A DNA stretch of 35,707 nt from Bacillus taeanensis (GTDB lineage Bacteria > Bacillota > Bacilli > Bacillales > UBA6769), in contig NZ_QOCW01000037.1 of assembly GCF_003318295.1 (NCBI RefSeq), positions 1 to 35,707 of the forward strand, in the 5' to 3' direction. Made by a program: the position numbers and the translations under genes. Positions 1 to 7,613 of the stretch are shown in pieces. Position 1 is the stretch's first letter. Each line of letters starts with the position of its first letter. The notes beneath the pieces are model-generated. The model made no database searches. It had not been told where the DNA came from and saw only the letters and a program-made list of their open reading frames with translations.

Positions 1-86
1 GTCGTTGCTTTATAATATCCCTTTTCTGCGAATACTGCTACAGCATTTTCAATAATAATTTCTTTTTTATCTTCTCGAGGTGCCAT
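1..86 (-). CDS. TetR-family transcriptional regulator, N-terminus (partial)
   Basis: The first 28 codons of a gene that runs off the left edge. Translation from the ATG at 86 begins MAPREDKKEIIIENAVAVF and continues AEKGYYKAT, the start of a TetR-type DNA-binding helix-turn-helix (an opening helix, then the conserved 'F-A-E-K-G-Y' turn). An AAGGATGAT ribosome binding site precedes the ATG. A 38-bp palindrome lies 13 bp upstream and is a natural autoregulatory operator. The ligand-binding domain is outside the window, so the effector and target genes cannot be named. Confidence 0.85.
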   Translation of the reverse strand, partial: MAPREDKKEIIIENAVAVFAEKGYYKAT

Positions 87-98
87 TATATCATCCTT

Positions 99-136
99 AT
101 TAATATTTATTTATCAATCAATAAATAAATATTAAT
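99..136. promoter_or_regulatory. 16-bp-arm perfect palindrome, likely TetR operator
   Basis: Two perfect 16-base arms (99-114 and 121-136; core TTAATATTTATTTAT and its complement) are separated by CAATCA. The site ends just upstream of the TetR-type start codon at 86. TetR regulators bind palindromes of this kind next to their own genes. The operator role is inferred from position and symmetry. Confidence 0.65.
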
Positions 137-229
137 TAAAGAATTTGATTTTGTCAATAGGCGTATTTTTGTGTTCTATTAGTAAATCCTTTATTCGTAT
201 CATTATTGATTGAAAGTAAGATGGTACAG

Positions 230-573
230 TTAGGCGAAGTACCGGGGCATTTTGGGATAATTCTTATGGAACATGCTCATTATAGAATTCTCGTGAAAAT
301 ACGAAAGTCCCAACAGACCCTCTGGAAGATTAAATGGCTTAACCATGTATAACCAGATGCCGAATATTAGACCTACCGTACCTAAAATTGCACTCCAAAC
401 GTGTACTTTTGCCAAAACAGTCTGTGATGTCTGAAAAATCTTATAATAAACTGCCCATGCAGATAGACTTAACCACCCAACCACTAGAATATGTGCATGA
501 ATCGGGCGAAATGCATACGAACCTGCCCCAGCCATATGTGCACCCAATATCGCTCCTATCAGACCAAATTATG
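230..573 (-). pseudogene. Truncated cytochrome-oxidase-subunit-I-like small membrane protein (3' part)
   Basis: The readable part gives about 105 residues from an internal ATG at 547, starting MGAHMAGAGSYAFRPIHAHI and followed by LVVGW. This resembles the small heme-copper-oxidase subunit I-like proteins with an H-x-H-x(4)-GW motif and several hydrophobic helices. In frame upstream the sequence reads FGLIGAIL, the expected first-helix end, but a TAA stop precedes it. Beyond about 573 the homology switches to the 5' end of an MFS transporter gene. The gene has therefore lost its own start and promoter and is fused to foreign 5' sequence. The C-terminus may also be altered. The family call rests on motif recognition only. 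Confidence 0.5.
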
Positions 574-781
574 AATTAAAATCCAACATGATTTAGTTAG
601 TAATCAATCCCGGAGCGGTTCGTTGGCTCGAAATTAATAGGTAAGTAAATAATACAGAAGCAAATACACCCCATCTAAATCGGCTATTTTGTTTGTCCAA
701 TGATATCGTCTCCTGTTAGGCTTTTACTCTATATATTCGTTGTTGGTAAAAATCGTAACCAATTTTTAGAAAGTATTTTTT
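574..781 (-). pseudogene. Degenerate duplicate of the 5' end and upstream region of the MFS gene at 16651-17931
   Basis: This stretch matches 17805-18012 at roughly 85-90% by eye. It has the same TTG start (here at 700), the same ribosome binding site, about 42 codons of the transporter N-terminus (MDKQNSRFRW and on to APGLITN) and about 80 bp of upstream DNA. A CAA codon has become TAA after APGLITN, and a second stop follows IMLDFNS. Homology then ends and the cytochrome-oxidase-like fragment begins in the same orientation. It cannot encode a transporter. It is a partial duplication or the scar of a larger deletion. Confidence 0.8.
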
Positions 782-802
782 TATAGCGTGAAAAGTGATA
801 CA

Positions 803-862
803 AAAGCCAGAGGGACAGGCCTCTCGTCTCAACTATTAGATCAATAGTCCTGTCCCCCTTAG
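803..862. repeat. GGGACAGG-type intergenic repeat, copy 1
   Basis: An imperfect inverted repeat that opens with AAAGCCAGAGGGACAGGC and closes with CCTGTCCCCCTT, around a centre containing CAACTATTAGATCAATAG. The same layout and centre recur at 3252-3309 and 21726-21786. It lies between two pseudogenes. Confidence 0.75.
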
Positions 863-1034
863 CTCCATTTAAATCCGCTAGAGCACCTTCTAGATGTTCA
901 CTTTGTTTATTTTAGAAATATTCAAATTTGATGACTCATTTCCTTCCATTAGTAGAAGCATTTCCGAAAATATGCGTTTTGTGCTAATATCCATTTGTTT
1001 TCTTCTATTAGTCTAGTTCCTACGTATGCTATAT

Positions 1035-1048
1035 TGTAAACGTAAACA
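1035..1048 (+). promoter_or_regulatory. cre-like site (CcpA catabolite repression), one mismatch
   Basis: TGTAAACGTAAACA fits the Bacillus cre consensus TGWAANCGNTNWCA at all but one position (A in place of T at position 10). It lies 27 bp upstream of the ATG of the sugar-dehydrogenase remnant at 1075, where carbon catabolite control would be expected. It may be a relic, since the gene is dead. Confidence 0.45.
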
Positions 1049-1074
1049 AAAGTTTATCTCAAGGAGTAGATTAT

Positions 1075-1267
1075 ATGAGAAAAAAGTGCGAATTGGATTA
1101 AGTAATACAATCATGCGTTAAAGCTATTCTTGGCACCAGTGCAGGGTATCGACGGCCTAATGCCTGTACTAATTGCAAAAGCGGCTAAACTATCCCTAGT
1201 TGAGGGACGCAGCGTAAAGATTTCTGAGATTGAAGATATGTCTCATCAAGGTACCTTAATAACTTGA
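1075..1267 (+). pseudogene. Gfo/Idh/MocA-family oxidoreductase remnant (N- and C-terminal ends only)
   Basis: A good ribosome binding site (AAGGAG) precedes ATG 1075, which reads MRKK and, after a frame shift, VRIGL, the opening strand of a Rossmann fold. About 30 bp on, another frame reads APVQGIDGLMPVLIAKAAKL and then SLVEGRSVKISEIED to a TGA at 1265-1267. That resembles the C-terminal end of inositol/sugar dehydrogenases of the Gfo/Idh/MocA family. About 300 codons between are missing. The remnant faces the AraC gene and overlaps its last 22 bp. A cre-like site lies upstream. The family call is inferred from short stretches. Confidence 0.5.
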
Positions 1268-2136
1268 TTTCGAAATTCACTAGGTGAGTAACCAATAAAC
1301 TTACGAAACAATCGTGAAAAATAATTTGCGTCATAAATACCTACGGCGGCAGCTATGTCACTCATAGACAGCGTATTGTCTTTCAAGTATTCAATTGCAC
1401 GGACTATACGCAGACGGTTGAGATATTCTACTGGAGAAAGCCCTGTCGCCGATTTAAACATTGCCCGAAAATAACCTGGACTAATGTTATTCATTCGTGC
1501 ATAAGCCGAAAAATCAATGGGCTCAGTAAGATGATCTTCAATATACTTCTGAGCGATCACAATAAGATCGCGCGGGGTATTTTCTCGGCCGGGCTGCATG
1601 GCATACTGTTTCAATTTTGTCCGTGAAATGATAATAAGAATCAAGTTTAAATAGTCCTGTTTAACCTGCTTATAAGCAAAGCCCTGTTCTGTCTGTTCAT
1701 GACGCATGATATCCATCATCATTTGAACCCGTTCAGCGTCCGGTGCAGACAGATGGATGATTTGCTGGCGGTTTAAATCGGCAGGAGAAATCGGATCGAC
1801 GCTTTCTGGTTCAGCCAAGTCGCTGAGCAATCCGCCAAATTGTCCATCCCACCAATCAGCAATTTGTCCAGGATAAAACTGACAGTTGTACATGCAAACC
1901 GGGGTTTCAATGACATAGGCATGTTCCTGATGCGGCGGGATGAGAAACACATCTCCCGGAATCAATGGCATCGAAATATCTCTGAATTGATGGATACAAG
2001 AACCTTTCGTAATCAGTACAAATTCCTGAAAATCATGACGATGAACGGGAACTGATTCCATTGTATGGAACACTTCCAAAGCTATCGCACTTTTATCGTT
2101 AGATTTAAAAGATACATATGGAATTATGAGGATCAC
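1246..2136 (-). CDS. AraC-family transcriptional regulator (cupin sensor + HTH)
   Basis: A 296-residue AraC/XylS-type regulator. The N-terminal third is a cupin-like effector domain (PVHRHDFQEFVLITKG at about 30-46, then IPPHQEHAYVIE). The C-terminal 100 residues are the double helix-turn-helix, ending IGYSPSEFRNQVIKVP. The longest start is a GTG at 2136 whose GGGAG lies too close to be ideal. TTG or ATG codons about 20-28 codons in are alternatives, so the exact N-terminus is uncertain. It is divergent from the sugar isomerase at 2195 with only 58 bp between them, so it most likely activates that gene and itself in response to a sugar. Confidence 0.9.
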   Translation of the reverse strand: MILIIPYVSFKSNDKSAIALEVFHTMESVPVHRHDFQEFVLITKGSCIHQFRDISMPLIPGDVFLIPPHQEHAYVIETPVCMYNCQFYPGQIADWWDGQFGGLLSDLAEPESVDPISPADLNRQQIIHLSAPDAERVQMMMDIMRHEQTEQGFAYKQVKQDYLNLILIIISRTKLKQYAMQPGRENTPRDLIVIAQKYIEDHLTEPIDFSAYARMNNISPGYFRAMFKSATGLSPVEYLNRLRIVRAIEYLKDNTLSMSDIAAAVGIYDANYFSRLFRKFIGYSPSEFRNQVIKVP

Positions 2137-2166
2137 TCCCTATTAACTATCAATTGGTATGACCAT

Positions 2167-2181
2167 TATAAATCATTTATA
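2167..2181. promoter_or_regulatory. 15-bp palindrome in the divergent AraC/isomerase promoter region
   Basis: TATAAAT-C-ATTTATA is a perfect inverted repeat in the 58-bp gap between two divergent starts. It abuts the AGGAGG ribosome binding site of the isomerase gene and overlaps plausible -10 sequence. It could be a repressor site or a chance AT-rich palindrome. Confidence 0.3.
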
Positions 2182-2194
2182 GGAGGAAAACGAG

Positions 2195-3079
2195 ATGAAA
2201 ATTGGCTTTAATGAAGGATGTAACCGTTTCTGTAAAGATCATTCTGTACTAAAGGATCTAGAATTTTGTGAAAAATATGGTTTTGACTACATTGACATTC
2301 AATCTGAATGTCTAGATCGTGACCTTGAAGCTGGAAAAGTTACAATTGAACAATTAGGAGACTGGTTTAAGTCTCATCACCTAACGATGCTATCCTATAA
2401 TGCTCTTAAGTTTTTTAACATGAAGCAGACTCAACAAGAAAAAGACGCAGTCATGGCAGAATTGGATGAAATTATTAATCGTTGTCTCATTTTAGACTGT
2501 AAGATGATTGTTGTTGTGCCTAGTGAAAACATCTCAGTTCACGCAACGAGAGGAGAAATTCGTGAGGATGCGGTTGCTGTCCTAAAAGAGATGGTAAAAA
2601 AGGTTGAACCACATGGTATTAAATTGTCCATCGAGTTCTGCGGCAGCCCAGGTATGACCATCAACCGCTTTGAGGATGCATATGCAATTGTACAAGAGGT
2701 TAACTCCCCTCTTGTCGGTGTAACACTTGATCAGTACCACTTCCATGCTATGGCATCTGATTGGGCAGCATTAGAAAAAGCAGATGGTAAAAAGATTTTT
2801 GTATGGCACGTGAACGACATGGAAGACATGCCATGCGGCGCACCATACAACACTGATGAAATACGCTTATGGCCTGGAGATTCACGTGGCTGCCTCGATC
2901 ACCAACGTTATAGCGATGTTCTCAAAAAGATTGGCTTCGAAGGTAACTGCTGTACAGTTGAAGTTTTCCGCCCAGACTATCATGAATTAACTCAAGAGGA
3001 AAATGTACGAACAGCTGCAGAAGTTACACGTTCTCACGTAGAAAAGTATTGGGACTGTACAACAACAGTTCTCCGCTAA
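2195..3079 (+). CDS. Xylose-isomerase-like TIM-barrel sugar isomerase/epimerase
   Basis: A 294-residue soluble protein of the AP-endonuclease-2/xylose-isomerase-like superfamily, which includes IolE, IolH, IolI and hydroxypyruvate isomerase. The four expected metal ligands are visible: Glu147 (SIEFCG), Asp179 (VTLDQYHFH), His205 (VWHVND) and Glu256 (TVEVFRP). The start has a strong AGGAGG site 8 bp upstream. The gene stands alone, divergent from an AraC regulator and followed by a strong terminator. The remnant dehydrogenase at 1075-1267 and the operon at 6.5-9.5 kb suggest it acts on a keto-sugar or keto-cyclitol. Isomerase, epimerase and dehydratase activities cannot be told apart from sequence. 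Confidence 0.85.
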   Translation: MKIGFNEGCNRFCKDHSVLKDLEFCEKYGFDYIDIQSECLDRDLEAGKVTIEQLGDWFKSHHLTMLSYNALKFFNMKQTQQEKDAVMAELDEIINRCLILDCKMIVVVPSENISVHATRGEIREDAVAVLKEMVKKVEPHGIKLSIEFCGSPGMTINRFEDAYAIVQEVNSPLVGVTLDQYHFHAMASDWAALEKADGKKIFVWHVNDMEDMPCGAPYNTDEIRLWPGDSRGCLDHQRYSDVLKKIGFEGNCCTVEVFRPDYHELTQEENVRTAAEVTRSHVEKYWDCTTTVLR

Positions 3080-3130
3080 TCTTTAGATGGAAGATATTTT
3101 TTAAGTCAAAAAAAGTATGAACGTTCTCAT

Positions 3131-3169
3131 AAAGAAGTCTCTCTGCTTAGCAGAGAGACTTCTTTTGTA
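3131..3169 (+). terminator. Rho-independent terminator of the isomerase gene
   Basis: A perfect 15-bp stem (AAAGAAGTCTCTCTG at 3131-3145, complement at 3151-3165) with a 5-nt loop CTTAG and a short T stretch. It lies 51 bp after the stop codon. Confidence 0.9.
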
Positions 3170-3251
3170 ACAGGAGCACGTTAAATCGAAATTCCACTAG
3201 ATAGGTTGTATCTCTTAAAGTTATAGTTCAGTTTTTCATTAAGCCATGGGT

Positions 3252-3309
3252 AAGCCACGGGGACAGGCATCTCGGCTCAACCATTAGACCAATAGACCTA
3301 TCCCCTTGA
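3252..3309. repeat. GGGACAGG-type intergenic repeat, copy 2
   Basis: AAGCCACGGGGACAGGC at the left, CCTATCCCCTT at the right and CTCAACCATTAGACCAATAG in the centre, nearly the same as copy 1 at 803-862. It sits between the isomerase terminator and the GH32 gene. The other 300 or so bases here hold only a weak promoter-like pair (TTAACG 3341, TATTCT 3363). Confidence 0.75.
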
Positions 3310-3439
3310 CTCTTGTGTGCATTTTCACCCTCAGAAAGAATTAACGATAAGAAAATTTTTAGTATTCTATCTCTTATGAATAATGTCTATTGTTGAAGCA
3401 AACAATTTTTATAGAAAATATTTGAAAGAGAGGCGCGGC

Positions 3440-4999
3440 ATGCAAAAACATACAACAAGAATTTTCGTCTATGCAATGAGTATATTGTTGTTCATAGTAA
3501 GCTTCCTCTATCCCATTTCAGACAACGTGTTTGCTTCTTCAAAAAACGAGTATTACAACGAAACATACCGTCCCCAATTTCACTTTTCACCAAAACAAAA
3601 TTGGATCAATGACCCCAATGGATTAGTATACGTTAATGGAGAATATCATTTGTTTTATCAATACAATCCATTCGGAAATACGTGGGGAAACATAAGTTGG
3701 GGACATGCTGTGAGTAAAGATTTGGTTCATTGGAAGCATCTCCCTGTTGCGTTGAAACCTGATGATCTTGGAATGATTTTTTCAGGTAGTGCGGTAGTCG
3801 ATAAGAACAATACAAGCGGCTTTTTTAAAGGAAAGAAAGATGGACTAGTTGCCATTTATACAAGTTCTGGAGAGACGCAGCAGCAAAGCATCGCATATAG
3901 TACCGATCAAGGAAGAACGTGGACAAAGTATGCCGGAAATCCCGTCATAAAAAATCCAGGTATTAAAGACTTTCGTGATCCAAAAGTCTTTTGGCATGAT
4001 GAAACGAACAAATGGGTAATGGTTGTTGCAGCAGGAAATAAGGCCATGTTTTATTCGTCCAAAAATTTAAAGGGTTGGGCGTACATGAGCGAGTTTGGTG
4101 CTGAGGAAGGAGCACAGCTTGGAGTTTGGGAAATGCCTGATTTGTTTGAACTGCCGATTCATAATGATCCAAAGAAAACGAAATGGTTTCTAAAGGTTAA
4201 CACGAATCCAGGTGGGACGAAGGAAGGGTATCGGAGCCAATACTTTATCGGGGAGTTTGACGGCACAACTTTCAAAAATGACAATCCGCCGGATACCGTG
4301 CTTTGGACGGACTACGGAAAAGATTTTTTTGCTGCACAGTCGTGGTCGAACGTCCCGGACCGCAGAATTTGGATTGCCTGGATGAACAATTGGCAGTATG
4401 CTGAAAAGATTCCAACAAATCCGTGGCGAGGATCAATGACAATTCCACGTGAAGTTACATTAATAGAGATTCCAAACAAGGGGGTTCGTTTAATTCAGAA
4501 ACCTGTTGAGGAATTAAAGCAGCTTAGGAAAGAAAAATATATGTTGAAGAATCAATTGGTTATCCCAAAGACAAATCTACTTTCTAAGATTAAGGATGAT
4601 ACATTTGAGATTGTTGCCAAAGTTGAATTAGATTCTGCGAAGGAATTTGGTTTTAAAGTACGAAAAGGCGAAAAAGAAGAAACGATTATTGGTTATGATG
4701 CGGTAGAAAACAAATTATTTGTTGACCGGACGAGTTCAGGAGAAACAGATTTCAGTGAACAATTTCCAGAGAAATTTGAAGCACCGCTTTCGCCAAAGGA
4801 TGGTAAGATTAAGATGCATATTTTTGTTGATCGTTCATCCGTTGAAGTGTTTGGGAATGACGGTAAAGCGGTTATCACAAGCCGCATTTTTCCATCACCT
4901 AAAAGTCAAGGAATTGAAGTGTATTCAATAGATGGAAATGTTAAGTTAAATTCGTTAGAAGTTTACGATTTAAAGTCTGTTTGGAAAAATAATGAATAA
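3440..4999 (+). CDS. Secreted GH32 fructan/levan hydrolase (levanase-like)
   Basis: Glycoside hydrolase family 32, which cleaves beta-fructosides (levan, inulin, sucrose). I start it at ATG 3440, with AGAGG 6 bp upstream, giving 519 residues. The reading frame is open to ATG 3383, but that start has no ribosome binding site. Residues 1-32 form a signal peptide (Arg7, hydrophobic 9-24, cleavage near VFA-SS). Catalytic motifs are present in order: WINDPNG with nucleophile Asp58, FRDP with Asp180, and WEMPDLF with acid/base Glu231. The C-terminal 160 residues are the family's beta-sandwich, with DRSSVEVFGNDG. It resembles B. subtilis SacC but lacks the extra C-terminal extension. The substrate is not settled. 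No PTS or SacT/antitermination element was recognised beside it. Confidence 0.92.
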   Translation: MQKHTTRIFVYAMSILLFIVSFLYPISDNVFASSKNEYYNETYRPQFHFSPKQNWINDPNGLVYVNGEYHLFYQYNPFGNTWGNISWGHAVSKDLVHWKHLPVALKPDDLGMIFSGSAVVDKNNTSGFFKGKKDGLVAIYTSSGETQQQSIAYSTDQGRTWTKYAGNPVIKNPGIKDFRDPKVFWHDETNKWVMVVAAGNKAMFYSSKNLKGWAYMSEFGAEEGAQLGVWEMPDLFELPIHNDPKKTKWFLKVNTNPGGTKEGYRSQYFIGEFDGTTFKNDNPPDTVLWTDYGKDFFAAQSWSNVPDRRIWIAWMNNWQYAEKIPTNPWRGSMTIPREVTLIEIPNKGVRLIQKPVEELKQLRKEKYMLKNQLVIPKTNLLSKIKDDTFEIVAKVELDSAKEFGFKVRKGEKEETIIGYDAVENKLFVDRTSSGETDFSEQFPEKFEAPLSPKDGKIKMHIFVDRSSVEVFGNDGKAVITSRIFPSPKSQGIEVYSIDGNVKLNSLEVYDLKSVWKNNE

Positions 5000-5169
5000 A
5001 CGATAAGCAGAGACTGTGGACAAAGTGACATTATAATATATGCTGATAACAGTGTTACCTTTTATCGGAACTATCAATTCAACACTTACCAACCATTTCA
5101 TTAGCTGTTCGCACAGCAGGCTATATTGTCCAAAAATTGAAGTAGATCATTCATAATAAAAGTACAATA

Positions 5170-5210
5170 AAAACGATCGATATCTTTTATAACTAGGTAT
5201 CGATCGTTTT
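5170..5210. terminator. Hairpin between GH32 and the second AraC gene, possibly bidirectional terminator
   Basis: Perfect 13-bp arms AAAACGATCGATA (5170-5182) and complement (5198-5210), with a 15-nt loop. The arms end in TTTT on either strand, so it can act in both directions between the convergent genes. The remaining 170 bp to the hairpin and 100 bp after it hold no other gene that I can support. Confidence 0.75.
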
Positions 5211-5319
5211 TATTATATTCATGAACAGCATCTGTTAACCGCCAAATACAAAAAGCCACCTCTAAACTGAGAAATGATTTTATAAGTTAAGTTGTTATTT
5301 ATAGCAGTGGAGTTAACTT

Positions 5320-5354
5320 GAGCCTGTTTTGATCAGTTTTTTCAAAACAGGCTC
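5320..5354. other. 13-bp-arm hairpin without a T tract
   Basis: GAGCCTGTTTTGA (5320-5332) and its complement (5342-5354) around a 9-nt loop. No run of T follows on either strand, so I do not call it a terminator. It lies 156 bp beyond the 3' end of the AraC gene and may be a second, weak 3' structure or a relic of a mobile repeat. Confidence 0.5.
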
Positions 5355-5509
5355 GTAAATCAAACACCTGCTTATATGAACCTGGTTTACTCTAAGTGCA
5401 TTCCTTCACAATCTCTTTTTTCATAAATACCCCAATTTCCCATCGAGAGTTATTCAACTATTTGGCCCGATTGCGGAAGATTAACAGTATGTTTAGTAAA
5501 GAACTTTTT

Positions 5510-6340
5510 TTAAAAACGGAAATCCTTAAATTCTTTCGGAGTCATATTCGTATGTTTTTTAAAGGTAGCAATAAAATGTGACGGTGAACTAAATCCAATC
5601 ATGTCAGATATTTTGTTTATCGAGAAGTTCGTGTTTTTTAGTAAGGATTTGGCATGTGTTAATCTTTTGAGAATGAGATATTCATGTGGTGACAAACCGG
5701 TAAATTTCTTGAATTTTCTAGAAAAGTGATAAACACTAAGTGATGCTATATTAGCTAGATCACTAATATTTAAGGGCTTTTCACTATTTTCATCAATGAA
5801 TGTAATAACGTCTTTTAAGTCTGATACTGAAGATAATGTATGATTTCTCTCTAGTAAAAGACTTAGTATTTTATGGATTTCATAGGAAGCCTTAAAATCA
5901 CTTACTTGATTATGTTCCAGCATATATAAAATACTGTCGATTGCTTTTATAACCTCCATGTCATTTAACACGGATATAACCGGGCTATATGATTGGATAA
6001 TCATATCGTAAAATTCTTTACTGGCATTTCCTTTAAAATGAATAAATTCAAAAGAGATAGGTGTTGCTGCATAATATTTGTGAGGAATACGACAATCAAA
6101 AAGTAGTAATTCATTGGCATTTACAGTAAAAGTTTGTTGATCAAACTCTAATCGAAGCTGTCCGTGAATAACTTTAAGAAGTAAATAATAGTCATGAAAA
6201 GTTCTTTCAATGATGTAATCTATACTACAGTCATAACGGCCTGCGAAATGAATCGTAAATAAATACTTTTTAGAAAACTCATTAGGTGTATGTGCATAAA
6301 ATTCCGAGCTGGGTAACACTCCAAGTTCATTTATTTTCAT
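5510..6340 (-). CDS. AraC-family transcriptional regulator
   Basis: A 276-residue regulator. I start it at the ATG at 6340, which has GGAGG 5 bp upstream. The frame is open 13 codons further to 6379 but without a ribosome binding site. Residues about 10-110 form a cupin-like sensing domain (FTIHFAGRYDCSIDYIIERT, then LLLFDCRIPHKYYAATPISF). The last 100 residues are the AraC double helix-turn-helix, with SVYHFSRKFKKFTGLSPHEY and IGFSSPSHFIATFKKHTNMT. It is divergent from the three-gene sugar operon that starts at 6459, so it is the likely activator. The operon promoter has a TATACT -10 at 6412-6417 but no good -35, as expected for activator dependence. Confidence 0.92.
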   Translation of the reverse strand: MKINELGVLPSSEFYAHTPNEFSKKYLFTIHFAGRYDCSIDYIIERTFHDYYLLLKVIHGQLRLEFDQQTFTVNANELLLFDCRIPHKYYAATPISFEFIHFKGNASKEFYDMIIQSYSPVISVLNDMEVIKAIDSILYMLEHNQVSDFKASYEIHKILSLLLERNHTLSSVSDLKDVITFIDENSEKPLNISDLANIASLSVYHFSRKFKKFTGLSPHEYLILKRLTHAKSLLKNTNFSINKISDMIGFSSPSHFIATFKKHTNMTPKEFKDFRF

Positions 6341-6458
6341 CTTAACCTCCACAGCAAAATTTTGATATTTATTGAGCAAGTTTACCCGATGATTCTTAAA
6401 TATAAATAAATTATACTATCTACATAATAGCAAATAATTGATAAGGAAGGGATGCTAG

Positions 6459-7613
6459 ATGACTAAAAAGGTAAATATCGGGATGGTTGGAGCTGGATGG
6501 ATGTGTAAGGCGCATGTGAATGCTTATACAACTGCCTTTCGTTTATACGGAGAAAAAATAGGTGAACCAGTTTTTAAAATTATTATGGATGTAAATGAAC
6601 ACGCTTCCAGGGAAATAGCTAAGAAATTCGGTTTTGAAAAATCGACGACAGATTGGATGGATATTATTCATTCAGATGAGGTTGATATTGTCGACATTGT
6701 CACTCCAAATGTTTTTCATTATGAAATAGCAAAAGCTGCTTTATTAAATGGAAAAAATGTGTATTGTGAAAAACCATTATCTTTAAGTGCAGAGGAATCA
6801 AAAGAATTAGCAAGAATTGCGAAGGAAAAAGGTGTATTAAATTACGCAGCCTTTAATAATGTGATGAATCCTGCTACTGAATATATAAAACAATTAGTAC
6901 AGTCAGGAAAATTAGGTGAAATCATGCGCTTTGATGGACGTTATGACCAAGACATGCTCCTTGACCCTTCCATTCCGATTACATGGAGGCACCTTGTGAA
7001 ACAGGCTGGCAGCGGAGCGTTAGGAGATTTAGGGTCTCATCTATTAAGTGTTTCGCAATATATTATGGGAGATATTGAATCTGTTAATGCTGTTTCAAAA
7101 ATCTATATTCCTGAAAGACCAGCAAAAGCAGGCTCATCGGAAATGGCAAGCGTTGAAACAGAAGATTATATGGCTTTTACCGCACTCTATCAATCCGGTG
7201 CCATTGGTCAATTATCTACAAGTCGTGTTGGAACTGGAAGAAAAAATTATTTAGCATTTGAAATTCAAGGCACCTTAGGGACAGCTGCCTTTAGTTTAGA
7301 GAGGCTAAATGAGGTTAATGTTTATTTCCATAACGAAGAAAGTACGCATCGAGGGTTTCGGAATGTATTGTTAGGTCCAGATCATGGAGATTATAGTGTA
7401 TTTCAACCAGCTTCAGGGATTAATATTAGCTTTAATGATATGAAGGTTATTGAAGTGGCTAAGGTACTCGATGCATTTACAAATGATGCCGACTATGTGT
7501 GTGATTTTGAATTTGGTGCAAAAATTGATACATGCATTGAAGCTATTTTAAAATCTGCTAAGACGCATCAATGGGAAAAAGTGGATGAAAGGAATAAATC
7601 TCTATGTCTATAA
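6459..7613 (+). CDS. Gfo/Idh/MocA-family sugar dehydrogenase
   Basis: A 384-residue NAD(P)-dependent oxidoreductase. The N-terminal Rossmann fold shows IGMVGAGWMCKAH (7-19) and the family's EKP at 104-106. The C-terminal alpha/beta domain has GALGDLGSHLLSVSQYIMGD, holding the usual catalytic Asp/His pair. The ribosome binding site AAGGAAGGG precedes the ATG. It is the first gene of a three-gene operon and its last 10 bases overlap the next gene. Length and partners recall levoglucosan dehydrogenase LgdA and inositol or glucoside 3-dehydrogenases, which oxidise a ring hydroxyl to a ketone. That specificity is inferred from context, not from substrate residues. Confidence 0.88.
   Translation: MTKKVNIGMVGAGWMCKAHVNAYTTAFRLYGEKIGEPVFKIIMDVNEHASREIAKKFGFEKSTTDWMDIIHSDEVDIVDIVTPNVFHYEIAKAALLNGKNVYCEKPLSLSAEESKELARIAKEKGVLNYAAFNNVMNPATEYIKQLVQSGKLGEIMRFDGRYDQDMLLDPSIPITWRHLVKQAGSGALGDLGSHLLSVSQYIMGDIESVNAVSKIYIPERPAKAGSSEMASVETEDYMAFTALYQSGAIGQLSTSRVGTGRKNYLAFEIQGTLGTAAFSLERLNEVNVYFHNEESTHRGFRNVLLGPDHGDYSVFQPASGINISFNDMKVIEVAKVLDAFTNDADYVCDFEFGAKIDTCIEAILKSAKTHQWEKVDERNKSLCL

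Noticed and set aside
3383..3439. Longer start for the GH32 protein
   Set aside because: No ribosome binding site before ATG 3383, and it would put 19 charged residues before the signal peptide. ATG 3440 has AGAGG.
5320..5354. Terminator for the second AraC gene
   Set aside because: The stem is good but no T tract follows on either strand, so I list it as a plain hairpin.
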